DNA of 64,000 nucleotides from Balaenoptera acutorostrata (taxonomy: Eukaryota; Chordata; Mammalia; Artiodactyla; Balaenopteridae). Both the position numbers and the translations under genes were made by a program. The stretch is from the NCBI RefSeq assembly GCF_949987535.1, contig NC_080077.1:35429389-35493388 (forward strand), in the 5' to 3' direction. Positions 25,152 through 36,421 of this stretch are shown here, piece by piece (position 1 is the first letter of the stretch; each line of letters starts with the position of its first letter). The notes under the pieces were generated by a model. That model saw only the letters and a list, made by a program, of their open reading frames with translations. It did no database searches and was not told where the DNA came from.

Positions 25152-25900
25152 CACACACACACACTGTATTTTATTTTTACAAGAGATAAATAGACTGACA
25201 CCAAGCATTGTACATGGATGACCACAACAAAAGCAACAATGATTGCAATTGCCAAACATGAAACACACTCATGCTATGTCATAATATTGACATTCAGTCC
25301 AGTAATCCTCCACTGTAACAGCTCCTTTACTTTGCAGTGAAAATTGATTTCTATATTCTTTGCCTCTGAGTCCTTGTGGGATTTTTTTTTTTTCAAACAG
25401 CAAGTCACAAAAATTATACTCATCCTCATCAGTTCACTCAGTCCCATGTAATTAATTTTTTTTTCATCTTGATCTTTTGTTAGCACTTTTATGAGTTCAT
25501 CAGTTTTTCATTAAAGTTCTGAAAATGATTATTCATTCAGTTCAGCAGTACAGTCAGTTACCAGAAACCTGTACTTGTCAGAGTCTTTTCCATGAATTTC
25601 TTGAAGATGAAACCCTTTTATAGGAACATATTTGCAAAAGCATCAGAGTACACCCAGAACTGTCTGTAAATGACAAAAGACTTAAAAATAACCACAGTTA
25701 AACATTTGATGAAAGTTCATAATAATGCAGTTGACAAGAAAATTAGTTATTTCTGAGATATACATTTTAAAGTAGTAACTAGGATTATGACTTATGACAT
25801 TATACCAGAACATATAAGATTTTTAGAAATTTCATGTAATGTCTGAAACATTTATATTAACATATTTCCATACAAATAACCCAATGAAAGTTTAGTATTA
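25152..25900 (-). other. First-round transduced segment of L1-B, resembling a gene's last intron, exon and 3' UTR
   Basis: On the - strand there is intron-like sequence, then a tttgtcatttacag acceptor at 25664-25677, then an open frame of 37 codons at 25642-25532 (CFCKYVPIKGFH... to ...DCTAELNE, stop TAA at 25531-25529). About 375 nt of 3' UTR-like sequence follow, with an AATAAA (complement at 25170-25175), a TG repeat and a 13-nt A-tract. The frame is preceded by an in-frame TGA (25645-25643), possibly a decayed CGA. I do not recognise the protein. Source-gene origin is inferred. Confidence 0.6.
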
Positions 25901-26108
25901 GTTGTTTTGTTTGTTTTTTTATACTGCAGGTTCTTATTAGTCATCAATTTTATACACATCAGTGTATACATGTCAATCCCAATCGCCCAATTCAGCACAC
26001 CACCATCCCCACCCCACCACAGTTTTCCCCCCTTGGTGTCCATATGTCCATTCTCTACATCTGTGTCTCAACTTCTGCCCTGCAAACCGGCTCATCTGTA
26101 CCATTTTT

Positions 26109-29100
26109 CTAGGTTCCACATACATGCATTAATATACGATATTTGTTTTTCTCTTTCTGACTTACTTCACTCTGTATGACAGTCTCTAGATCCATCCACG
26201 TCTCAACAAATGACTCAATTTCGTTCCCTTTTATGGCTGAGTAATATTCCATTGTATATATGTACCACATCGTCTTTATCCATTCGTCTGTCGATGGGCA
26301 TTTAGGTTGCTTCCATGACCAGGCTATTGTAAATAGTGCTGCAATGAACATTGGGGTGCATGTGTCTTTTTGAATTGCGGTTTTCTCTGGGTATATGCCC
26401 AGTAGTGGGATTGCTGGGTTATATGGTAGTTCTATTTTTAGTTTTTTAAGGAACCTCCATATTATTCTCCATAGTGGCTATATCAATTTACATTCCCACC
26501 AACAGTGCAAGAGGGTTCCCTTTTCTCCACACCCTCTCCAGCATTTGTTGTTTGTAGATTTTCTGATGATGCCTATTCTAACTGGTGTGAGCTGATACCT
26601 CATTGTAGTTTTGATTTGCATTTCTCTAATAATTAGTGATGCTGAGCATCTTTTCATGTGCTTCGTGGCCATCTGTATGTCTTCTTTGGAGAAATGTCTA
26701 TTTAGGTCTTCTGCCCATTTTTGGATTGGGGTGTTTGTTTCTTTAATATTGAGCTGAATGAGCTGTTTATATATTTTGGAGATTAATCCTTTGTCCGTTG
26801 ATTCGTTTGCAAATATTTTCTCCCATTCTGAGGGTTGTCTTTTCGTCTTGTTTATGGTTTCCTTTGCTATGCAAAAGCTTTGAAGTTTCATTAGGTCCCA
26901 TTTGTTTATTTTTGTTTTTATTTCTATTACTCTAGGAGGTGGGTCAAAAAAGATCTTGCTGTGATTTATTTCAAAGAGTGTTTTTCCTATGTTTTCCTCT
27001 AAGAGTTTTATAATGTCCAGTCTTACATTTAGGTCTCTAATCCATTTTGAGTTTATTTTTGTGTATGGTATTAGGGAGTATTCTAATTTCATTCTTTTAC
27101 ATGTAGCTGTCCAGTTTTCCCAGCATCACTTATTGAAGAGACTGTCTTTTCTCCATTGTATATCTTTGCCTCCTTTGTCATAGATTAGTTGACCATAGGT
27201 GCATGGGTTTATCTCTGGGCTCTCTATCTTGTTCCATTGATCTATGTTTCTGTTTTTGTGCCAGTACCATATTGTCTTGACTACTGTAGCTTTGTAGTAT
27301 AGTGTGAAGTCAGGGAGTCTGATTCCTCCAGCTCCGTTTTTTGCCCTCAAGACTGCTTTGGCTATTCGGGGTCTTTTGTGTCTCCATACAAATTTTAAGA
27401 TGATTTGTTCTAGCTCCGTAAAAAATGCCATTGGTAATTTGATAGGGATTGCATTGAATCTGTAGATTGCTTTGGGTAGTATAGTCATTTTCACAACGTT
27501 GATTCTTCCAATCCAAGAACATGGTATATCTCTCCATCTGTTGGTATCATCTTTAATTTCTTTCATCAGTGTTTTATAGTTTTCTGAGTACAGGTCTTTT
27601 ACCTCCTTAGGTAGGTTTATTCCTAGGTATTTTATTCTTTTTGTTGCAGTGGTAAATGTGAGTGTTTCCATAATTTCTCTTTCAGATTTTTCATCATTAG
27701 TGTATAGGAATGCAAGAGATTTCTGTGCATTAATTTTGTATCCTGCAACTTTACCATATTCATTAATAAGCTCTAGCAGTTTTCTGGTGGCAGTTTTAGG
27801 ATTCTCTATGTATAGTATCATGTCATCTGCAAACAGTGACAGTTTTACTTCTTCTTTTCCAATTTGTATTCCTTTTATTTCTTTTTCTTCTCTGATTGCC
27901 GTGGCTAGGACTTCCAGAACTGTGTTGAATAATAGTGGTGAGAGTGGACATCCTTGTCTTGTTCCTGATCTTAGAGGAAATGCTTTCAGCTTTTCACAAT
28001 TGAGAATGATGTTTGCTGTGGGTTTGTCGTATATGGCCTTTATTATGTTGAGGTAGGTTCCCTCTATGCCCACTTTCTGGAGAGTTTTTATCATAAATGG
28101 GTGTTGAATTTTGTCAAAAGCTTTTTCTGCATCTATTGAGATGATCATATGGTTTTTATTCTTCAATTTGTTAATATGGTGTATCACATTGATTGATTTG
28201 CATATATTGAAGAATCCTTGCATCCCTGGGATAAATCCCACTTGATCGTGGTGTATGATCCTTTTAATGTGTTGTTGGATTCTGTTTGCTAGTATTTTGT
28301 TGAGGATTTTTGCATCTATATTCATCAGTGATATTGGTCTGTAATTTTATTTTTTTGTAGTGTCTTTGTCTGGTTTTGGTATCAGGGTGATGGTGGCCTC
28401 GTAGAATGAGTTTGGGAGTGTTCCTTCCTCTTCAATTTTTTGGAAGAGTTTGAGAAGGATAGGTGTTAGCCCTTCTCTAAATGTTTGATAGAATTCACCT
28501 GTGAAGCCGTCTGGTCCTGGACTTTTGTTTGTTGGAAGATTTTTAATCACAGTTTCAATTTCATTACTTGTGATTGGTCTGTTCATATTTTCTGTTTCTT
28601 CCTGGTTCAGTCTTGGAAGGTTATACCTTTCTAAGAATTTTTCCATTTCTTCCTGGTTGTCCATTTTATTGGCATAAAGCTGCTTGTAGTAGTCTCTTAG
28701 GATGCTTTGTATTTTTGTGGTGTCTGTTGTAACTTCTCCTTTTTCATTTCTGATTTTATTGATTTGAGTCCTCTCCCTCTTTTTCTTCATGAGTCTGGCT
28801 AATGGCTTATCAATTTTGTTTATCTTCTCAAAGAACCAGCTTTTAGTTTTATTGATCTTTGCTATTGTTTTCTTTGTTTCTATTTCATTTATTTCTGCTC
28901 TGATCTTTATGATTTCTTTCCTTCTGCTAACTTTGGGTTTTGTTTGTTCTTCTTTCTCTAGTTTCTTTAGATGTAAGGTTAGATTGTTTACTTGAGATTT
29001 TTCTTGTTTCCTGAAGTAGGCTTGTATAGCTATAAACTTCCCTCTTAGAACTGCTTTTGCTGCATCCCATAGGTTTTGGGTCGTCGTGTTTTCATTGTCA

Positions 29101-29925
29101 TTTGTCTCTAGGTATTTTTTGATTTCCTCTTTGATTTCTTCAGTGATCTCTTGGTTATTTAGTAACATATTGTTTAGCCTCCATGTGTTTGTCTTTTTTA
29201 CGTTTTTTTCCCTGTAATTCATTTCTAATCTCATAGCGTTGTGGTCAGAAAAGATGCTTGATATGATTTCAATTTTCTTAAATTTACTGAGGCTTGATTT
29301 GTGACCCAAGATGTGATCTATCCTGGAGAATGTTCCGTGCGCACTTGAGAAGAACGTGTAATCTGCCGTTTTTGGATGGAATGTCCTATAAATATCAATT
29401 AAAGATATCTGGTCTATTGTGTCATTTAAAGCTTCTGTTTCCTTATTTATTTTCATTTTGGATGATCTGTCCATTGGTGTAAGTGAGGTGTTAAAGTCCC
29501 CCACTATTATTGTGTTACTGTCAATTTCCTCTTATAGCTGTTAGCAGTTGCCTTATGTATTGAGGTGCTCCTATGTTGAGTGTATATATATTTATAATTG
29601 TTATATCTTCTTTTTGGATTGATCCCTTGATCATTATGTAGTGTCCTTCCTTGTCTCTTGTAACATTCTTTATTTTAAAGTCTATTTTATCTGATATGAG
29701 TATAGCTACTCCAGCTTTCTTTTGATTTCCATTTGCATGGAATATCTTTTTCCATCCCCTCACTTTCAGTCTGTATGTGTCCCTAGGTCTAAAGTGGGTC
29801 TCTTGTAGACAGCATATATATGGGTCTTGTTTTTGTATCCATTCAGCAAGCCTGTGTCTTTTGGTTGGAGCATTTAATCCATTCACGTTTAAGGTAATTA
29901 TCGATATGTATGTTCTTATGACCAT
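26109..29925 (-). pseudogene. L1-B ORF2 (endonuclease and reverse transcriptase), inactivated
   Basis: The frame starts at 29925 (MVIRTYISIITLNVNGLNAP), typical of L1 ORF2p, which nicks DNA and copies L1 RNA at the target. The endonuclease domain shows CCLQETHF and, after the break, [14 protein letters not shown] and [11 protein letters not shown]. The RT domain has [12 protein letters not shown], and the C-terminal cysteine-rich segment [18 protein letters not shown] is present. I see one frameshift near 29505-29525 and three in-frame stops: 28347-28349 (a GAA-like codon to TAA), 27126-27128 (TGG to TGA) and 26478-26480 (CAG-like to TAG). The region is full length (about 1,270 codons) but cannot make a complete protein. 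Confidence 0.95.
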
Positions 29926-29983
29926 TTTCTTAATTGTTTTGGGTTTGTTTTTGTAGGTCCTTTTCTTCTCTTGTGTTTCCCAC

Positions 29984-30889
29984 TTAGAGAAGTTCCTTTA
30001 GTATTTGTTGTAGAGCTGGTTTGGTGGTGCTGAATTCTCTTAGCTTTTGCTTGTCTGTAAAGCTTTTGATTTCTCCATCAAATCTAAATGAGATCCTTGC
30101 CAGGTAGAGTAATCTTGGTTGTAGGTTCTTCCCTTTCATCACTTTAAGTATATCATGCCACTCCCTTCTAGCTTGTAGAGTTTCTGCTGAGAAATCAGCT
30201 GTTAACCTTATGGGAGTTCCCTTGTATGTTATTTGTCATTTTTCCCTTGCTGCTTTCAATAATTTTTCTTTGTCTTTAATTTTTGCCACTTTGATTACTA
30301 TGTGTCTCAGCGTGTTTCTCCTTGGGTTTATTCTGTATGGGACTCTCTGCGCTTCCTGGACTTGGGTGGCTATTTCATTTCCCATGTTAGGGAAGTTTTC
30401 GACTATAATCTCTTCAAATATTTTCTCTGGTCCTTTCTCTCTCTCTTCTCCTTCTGGGACCTCTATAATGCGAATGTTGTTGCATTTAATGTTGTCCCAG
30501 AGGTCTCTTAGGCTGTCTTCATTTCTTTTCATTCTTTTTTCTTTAGTGTGTTCCACAGCAGTGAATTCCACCATTCTGTCTTCCAGGTCACTTATCCGTT
30601 CTTCTGCCTCAGTTATTCTGCTATTGATTCCTTCTAGTGTAGTTTTCATTTCAGTTATTGTATTGTTCATCTGTGTTTGTTTGTTCTTTAATTCTTCTAG
30701 GTCTTTGTTAATCATTTCTTGCATCTTCTCAATCTTTGCCTCCATTCTTATTCTGAGATCCTGCACCATCTTCACTATCATTATTCTGAATTCTTTTTCT
30801 GGAAGGTTGCCTATCTCCACTTCATTTAGTTGTTTTTCTGGGGTTTTTTCTTGTTCCTTCATCTGGTATATAGCCCTCTGCCTTTTCAT
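29984..30889 (-). pseudogene. L1-B ORF1 (RNA-binding chaperone), one internal stop
   Basis: ORF1p is the trimeric coiled-coil RNA-binding protein of L1 ribonucleoprotein particles. The frame begins MKRQRAIYQMKEQEKTPEKQ at 30889 and shows a coiled-coil-like middle rich in Glu, Lys and Met with heptad spacing. It then has the conserved NNIRIIEVPEGEE region and ends at TAA (29984-29986) after about 301 codons. A single TGA (30236-30238), after LLKAAREK, interrupts it at about codon 218. The same frame continues (QITYKGTPIRLTADFSAETL) to the normal end. The start is 964 nt downstream of the ORF2-distal insertion edge's TSD region, consistent with a complete 5' UTR. Confidence 0.92.
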
Positions 30890-31785
30890 CTTGTCTGTCT
30901 TTCTGTAAATGTGGTTTTTGCTCCACAGGCTGCAGGATTGTAGTTCTTCTTGCTTCTGCTGTCTGCCCTCTGGTGGTTGAGGCTACCTAAGAGGCTTGAT
31001 GGGAGGCTCTGGTGGTGGGTAGAGCTGACTGTTGCTGTGGGGGTCAGAGCTCTGTAAAACTTTAATCCACTTGACTGTTGATGGGTGAGGCTGTGTTCCC
31101 TCCCTGTTGGTTGTTTTGCCTGAGGCAAGCCAACACTGGAGCCTACCTGGGCTCTTTGGTGGGGCTAATGGCAGACTCTGGGAGGGCTCACGCCAAGGAA
31201 TACTTCCCAGAACCTCTGCTGCCAGTGTCCTTGTCCCCACAGTGAAACAGAGCCAGCCCCCGCCTCTGCAGGAGACCCTCCAACACTAGCAGGTAGGTCT
31301 GGTTCAGTCTCCCCCAAGGTCACTGCTCCTTCCCCTGGGTCCCGATGCGCACACTATTCTATGTGCACCCTCCATGAGTGGGGTCTCTGTTTCCCCCAGT
31401 CCTGTCGAAGTCCTGCAATCAATTCCCACTAGGCTTCAAAGTCTGATTCTCTATGAATTCCTCCTCCCGTTGCCGGACCCCCAGGTTGGGAAGCCTGACA
31501 TGGGGCTCAGAACCTTCACTCCAGTGGGTGGACTTCTGTGGTATAAGTGTTCGCCAGTCTGTGAGTCACCCACCCAGCAGTTATGGGATTTGATTTTACT
31601 CTGATTGCGCCCCTCCTACCGTCTCACTGTGGCTTCTCCTCTGTCCTTGGACGTGGAGTATCCTCCTTGGTGAAGTCCAGTGTCTTCCTGTTGATGATTG
31701 TCCAGCAGCCAGTTGTGATTCTTGTGCTCTCGCAAGAGGGAGTGAGAGCACGTCCTTCTACTCCGCCATCTTGGTTAATCTCTCC
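30890..31785 (-). promoter_or_regulatory. L1-B 5' UTR with internal promoter
   Basis: About 900 bp of relatively GC-rich sequence upstream of ORF1, ending exactly at the target-site duplication. Near its 5' edge, on the - strand, is caagatggcgg (complement at 31763-31773), matching the YY1-binding start motif of full-length L1s. Its presence shows that the element is not 5'-truncated. It could give antisense transcription relative to the gene on the other strand, but that is untested. Confidence 0.8.
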
Positions 31786-31800
31786 ACACAGTTCATTTTG
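31786..31800. repeat. L1-B target-site duplication, right copy
   Basis: Exact match of 24980-24994 (acacagttcattttg). Confidence 0.95.
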
Positions 31801-32219
31801 ATTCAAATAAGTGTGGTTTTAAAGTTTCTAAAATTACCTTGGGGTTCAGGGAAACTTGTGGCAGCAATCTCAAAGGTTTGGGTTTGCTAAACTTTATAAA
31901 GTGAACTGGTAAAGGTATTTTTTAGCGTTCCCCCCGCCCCCGTTCTTTTTTTAATGGAGAATCTTTACAATTTTTACTGAACTTCAGCCTATAGGCAACC
32001 ATCGGTTTTTTTCTTTTCTCTATTTTATGTTCAAGAAAATAAAATAATGCAATTTCGTACTGTGTTTTTAGGAACTCTGTTACACAGCATGTGCAAGTAA
32101 TATGACACAAATTATAGTTTTCAGAGGCTGCATAAACAGTAATATAAAATGTAATAATATAGGCAATGTTTTATACGAGAAACATTCTGTCTTCTAAATC
32201 TTCCAAATTATTAATTTTC
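31801..32219. other. THEMIS intron 3, nothing recognised
   Basis: Host intron resuming after L1-B. No gene or nameable repeat. Confidence 0.6.
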
Positions 32220-32236
32220 AAAAGCATACAGGGAAG

Positions 32237-32555
32237 GGGCTTCCCTGGTGGCGCAGTGGTTGAGAATCTGCCTGCTAATGCAGGGGACACGGGTTCGAGC
32301 CCTGGTCTGGGAAGATCCCACATGCCACGGAGCAGCTGGGCCCGTGAGCCACAATTGCTGAGCCTGCGCGTCTGGAGCCTGTGCCCCGCGACGGGAGGGG
32401 CCGCGATAGAGAAAGGCCCGCGCACCGCGATGAAGAGCGGTCCCCGCACCGCGATGAAGAGTGGCCCCCGCTTGCCGCAACTGGAGAAAGCCCTCGCACG
32501 AACCGAAGACCCAACACAGCCAAAAATAAATAAATAAATAAATAAAATCAAGTAA
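32237..32555 (+). mobile_element. tRNA-derived SINE, copy 3
   Basis: Complete copy flanked by an exact 17-bp duplication, aaaagcatacagggaag, at 32220-32236 and 32556-32572. It has the head gggcttccctggtggcgcag, a B box and an AAATAAATAA tail. Two copies of the 24-bp unit (32422-32445, 32446-32469) place it in the same subfamily as copies 1 and 6. Confidence 0.96.
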
Positions 32556-32572
32556 AAAAGCATACAGGGAAG

Positions 32573-33662
32573 AAAGAATATTGACAGACGGGTGGCTAGA
32601 TATACTGGGAAACAATGGTAGATTGTGAAAAGGCTATAAAACATTAAGTGTTAGGAAATTGTCAAGAAAATATAAACCATTATAAAATCCTGTTGATATT
32701 AACATATAACTTTATTTTTTAATGTAAGACCATTTATAAGGATACTATGTGGGACAGTATATGGAGAGCAGAGGATTTCAGGACAATATTTTAAGTGTCT
32801 CTGTAGTCTCAAAGAAAGACTTCTGAGACAGTGGGCTCTTGGAAAGAATACAGAGATTCATTAGTCCCCAGGGACACATTAGGCAAAGAATACATTGGTA
32901 AGCACTCTACCAGCAAATCTAGGGTTCCTGAGTGGCTCCTTTGACTGTAACCCATCCTATGCCACTTCTTTTCTAACTAGATGTTAATATAGCACCAGCA
33001 GAGAAAGAAATAGCTTTCACATTGGAAAAAGACTGCATTTTGGTATCCATTTCCATATATTAATCTTGAGTACTTTATATCCCAAGATTTTGCAATACAG
33101 TTATATCCCACAGGATAGAATTTGTATATAGAATGTGTCTTGGGCCTTTTGCAGGAAGAGTCTTGCTTGGAGTACCCAATCTTTCTTCTAGGATAATTTT
33201 ACATGCAATATCTGGACCTCAAAAGCATGACCTAAAATGATTAATAAATTTTCTGGGAAAACACACACATATATGTTTAAACACGTGCACATATATTCAT
33301 GTATGTTATGTGTGATAAAACTACAAAGAAAAACAAGGGAATGGTTAACACCAAAATCAGGAGAATGATTACTCTTAGGTTGCAGTGAGGAGGATGTGAT
33401 TTTGGTGAGGTTTGCAGGGCTCCAAGATACTGGTTAATGTCTACTTCTAAAACTAGGCAGATTTATGGGTATTGTTTTTATTTACCATCTATTTCATTTT
33501 TAAATTTAAAAAAGGAAAGTCATACATAAGAAATGTTATATCATGAGCATCTGAGATTTTTTTTTAATGAAATTTATTTATGGTACCCCTGGACTGATTT
33601 TAATACTACTTCAGAGCAACATTTTGATACACAAAATGTCTTTTTGTTTTTTTGTTTTCCAG
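32573..33662. other. End of THEMIS intron 3
   Basis: No repeat or gene recognised. The last ~30 bases form the T-rich tract and ttttccag acceptor of the next exon. Confidence 0.6.
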
Positions 33663-34711
33663 TTAGAAAGGATATAGTCCGTATCCTCCCCAGTTTAGAT
33701 GTTGAAGTCAAAGACATTACAGACAGTTATGATTCCAACTGGTTTCTTCAGCTGTTATCTACACAAGATCTTTTTGAAATGACCAGTAAAGAGTTCCCCA
33801 TAGTGGCTGAAGTCATAGAAGCGCCCCAAGGAAACCAGCTACCCAGAAACGTTTTACAACCTGGGAAAACCATTGTGATCCACAAAAAGTGCCAGGCATC
33901 AAGGATCTTAGCTTCAGAAATTAGAAGCAATTTTCCTAAGAGACACTTCTTGATCCCCCCTAGCTATAAAGGCAAATTCAAGCGGCGACCTCGGGAGTTC
34001 CCAACCCCCTATGACCTTGAGATAGCAAAGAGTGAAAAGGAGCCTCTCCACGTGGTGGCCACCAAAGCCTTTCATTCCCCCCATGACGAGCTGTCATCTG
34101 TATCTGCCGGGGACCAGTTTCTAGTGCATCACTCACAGACGACGGAAGTCCTCTGTGAAGGGATCAAAAAAGTGGTGAACGTTCTGGCTTGTGAAAAAAT
34201 CCTCAAAAAATCCTATGAGGCAGCACTGCTCCCTTTGTACATGGAAGGAGGTTTTGTAGAGGTGATTCATGATAAGAAGCAGTACCAGATTTCTGAGCTC
34301 TGTGCACAGTTCCACTTGCCCTTCAATGTGAAGGTTTCTGTGAGAGATCTTTTCACTGAAGAAGACATTTTGGCTGCTACACCAGGACTACGGTTGGAGG
34401 AAGCTATCACAGACTCTTATCTACTCATAAGTGACTTTGCCAACCCCAAGGAGTGCTGGGAAATTCCTGCTGGCCGCGTGAATATGACTGTTCAGTTAGT
34501 TAATAATTTGTCTGGGGATCCAGGATCATTTCTAGTCAGGACTCTGGTCGAAGAGATCCCTGAAGAACAGTATTATATGATGCGGAGATATGAAAACTCT
34601 TTCTCGTACCCCCCACCTCGCCCTCCCAAACATCCCTCCGTGGAGGAAACAAAGTTTAGCCTGCTCAGCTTAGCAGAAGAAAAGACAGTGGGTCTGCCCA
34701 AGTCTCCCAAG
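33663..34711 (+). CDS. THEMIS: THEMIS, fourth (largest) coding exon: second CABIT domain and proline-rich GRB2-binding region
   Basis: The exon follows a T-rich tract and ttttccag acceptor and ends at cccaag|gtaagg. Two bases complete the split Phe codon, followed by exactly 349 open codons, so it ends in phase 0. It begins [15 protein letters not shown] and covers about residues 238-586 of a roughly 641-residue protein. Visible features are the basic stretch [11 protein letters not shown], a proposed nuclear-localisation segment, the second CABIT cysteine in [12 protein letters not shown], and paired tyrosines in [11 protein letters not shown], a reported phosphorylation site. Near the end is the proline-rich PPPRPPKHP, the GRB2 SH3-binding motif. 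There are no internal stops or frameshifts, so the gene looks functional. The open frame extends upstream to 33533, but the splice acceptor and loss of similarity show that part is intron. The remaining C-terminal exon(s) were not found downstream in the window. Confidence 0.97.
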
Positions 34712-35924
34712 GTAAGGCTATGATTTTGCAGTTTTTCCTCTTGAGTGTTTTTCTGGGGGCAAGTTATTTCAAGTCTCTTCTGAGTCTGGTTTTTGCTTAC
34801 TTTTCTTCCTTTCATGCCATATTTGAAATGAGCCTTTCTGGTGCACAGTAGATGATTGAACATCAACAGAGCCTAAGCTGTTACAGCGTTTTGTATTTTG
34901 ATGCTTAACCAGTAGATGTGACAAGAAGTTTAGGAATTAGAACTAGCAGGGATGACACATGATTACAAACTGCTGTTTCAGTGTGTTTTGGTAATTAGGA
35001 ATGGTTTATAAGGTGCCTCAGAAGCAAACCTCTTTTATTTTGGAAGTGCTGTTCATGTTTTTCTAGGTGGAGTTGTTTTAATACTTCATCCAGGAAATGA
35101 GCACACAATCAACTCCCTTCTTCTGGGGGCGGGGGTACCAGTAGCATGCATCTATAGCACATGTCTTCATTTTGTTTTATGTGTGGAAAGATGTAAAAAT
35201 ATCTTGGCAGAACTGTGTGAGAACATGGGCATCTGCCCACATTCTGCCTGTCTGAGAATTGTCATCTTTAACAGTTCTATTGAAAAACAAAATCAATAAA
35301 ATTGCAGGCAGTATGAGATCATTACAGAATCCACAACTCCATAACCACTCTGAAGATGGGAGGGGAGGGGTTTCAGCTTCATTTCTGCTTAAAGTTTTTG
35401 CCTCTTAAAAACTGCCTGCTGAGTGCCTGGAAAGCACTTGCCCTTACACCACGGAGCTTAAGTCGTTTATCTGGCAGGCAGTGGTTCTCTGGTGTGTGGA
35501 AATAGTGCATTCTGCTCTGGCAGATGTTGTGCTAGCAGCTTGGGGAAACAAAGCAATTAGTAAAACAAAGAGAGATGCTGTGTTTACTCTCTATACTCAG
35601 GAATGATAGCAGCCTCAGGCTTCAAGGATGTGGGTATGGAAATACATTTAATTCTACATTTCAAAGATTGCATTCTGATTGTATGCTGGGGAAATCCAGT
35701 AAACATCTTCAAACTCATCCTCAGGAAAAGATAAAACCAGCAGAAATTTCCTTTCCAGGAAAATCAATTTTGAAACTAAACTAAACAACTCTTTCCAAAT
35801 AATGTTGATTAACAGGCTGCTATTAATGTGGAGAGTGCCTGGCTTCTCCTATTTAATATATTTTTATTACTGAATTGAATGATGTGAGAGATGGAATGCT
35901 GTTGTCATTTTTAGTGGGAAGCAG
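34712..35924. other. Start of THEMIS intron 4, nothing recognised
   Basis: Begins with the gtaagg donor. No repeat or coding sequence is recognised. Confidence 0.6.
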
Positions 35925-36421
35925 AATAATGTCCCATCCCCCTACCCCCATCCTCTCACCCCCACCCAAGGTGTCTATACCTAAGCCTCCAGAACTGTGA
36001 ATATGCTACATTGGTTAGTAAAAGAGACTTTGCACATGTACTTAAAATTAAGGACCTTGAGATGAGATTATCCTGGATTATTCAGGTAGGTCTAAGTTAA
36101 TCACAAGAGTCCTTAAAATATCTTTCTCACTTAAGGTCAGGGTCAGAGAAAGATGTGACTACAGAAGAATGTTAAAGAGATGCAGCGTTGCTACCTTTGA
36201 AGGTTTATTGAGCCAAGGAATGCAGACGGTCTCTAGTAGCGAGAAAGACAAGGAAGCTTTCTTCCCTAGAGCCTCCAGAAAGGAGCACAGCTCTGCTAAC
36301 ACCTTACTTTTAGTCAATGAGACTCCTGTTGAATTTCTGACTTACAAAACTCCAAGATAATAAATTCGTATTGTTTAAGGCACCAAGTTTATGTTACAGC
36401 AACAATAGAAAGCTAACATAG
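35925..36421 (+). repeat. MLT1-like LTR (ERVL-MaLR), solo
   Basis: Follows the MLT1 order: aataatgtcccatcccccta, taagcctccagaactgtgaa, aagagactttgcacatgt, ttaaggaccttgagatgaga, a short reading-like middle, then ataataaattcgtattgttt and caatagaaagctaacata. This is an old retroviral-type LTR with no internal genes nearby. Confidence 0.75.

Larger units (their letters stand above)
24995..31785 (-). mobile_element. L1-B: full-length L1 plus ~925 bp of serial 3'-transduced sequence
   Basis: Exact 15-bp target-site duplications bound the whole 6.8-kb unit. Reading the - strand, it has a 5' UTR from 31785 containing the YY1-type motif, ORF1 (30889-29984), ORF2 (29925-26109), and a 3' UTR ending in a weak A-rich stretch at about 25919-25901. 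Beyond that, still inside the duplications, are 25152-25900 ending in an A-tract (25139-25151) and 25009-25138 ending in the terminal A-tract (24995-25008). L1 3' transduction by read-through of the L1 poly-A signal is an established process. Two tails imply two rounds. It is antisense to THEMIS in intron 3. Confidence 0.95.

Noticed and set aside
30210..30908. 232-codon open frame on the + strand
   Set aside because: It lies opposite L1-B ORF1 and reflects the L1 composition. The L1 frames on the - strand explain this stretch fully. The same holds for + strand frames at 17701-18147 and 27649-28056.
33533..33662. In-frame extension upstream of THEMIS exon 4, with an ATG-like start
   Set aside because: A strong T-rich tract and ttttccag acceptor precede 33663, the upstream residues do not resemble THEMIS, and exon 3 ends in the matching phase.
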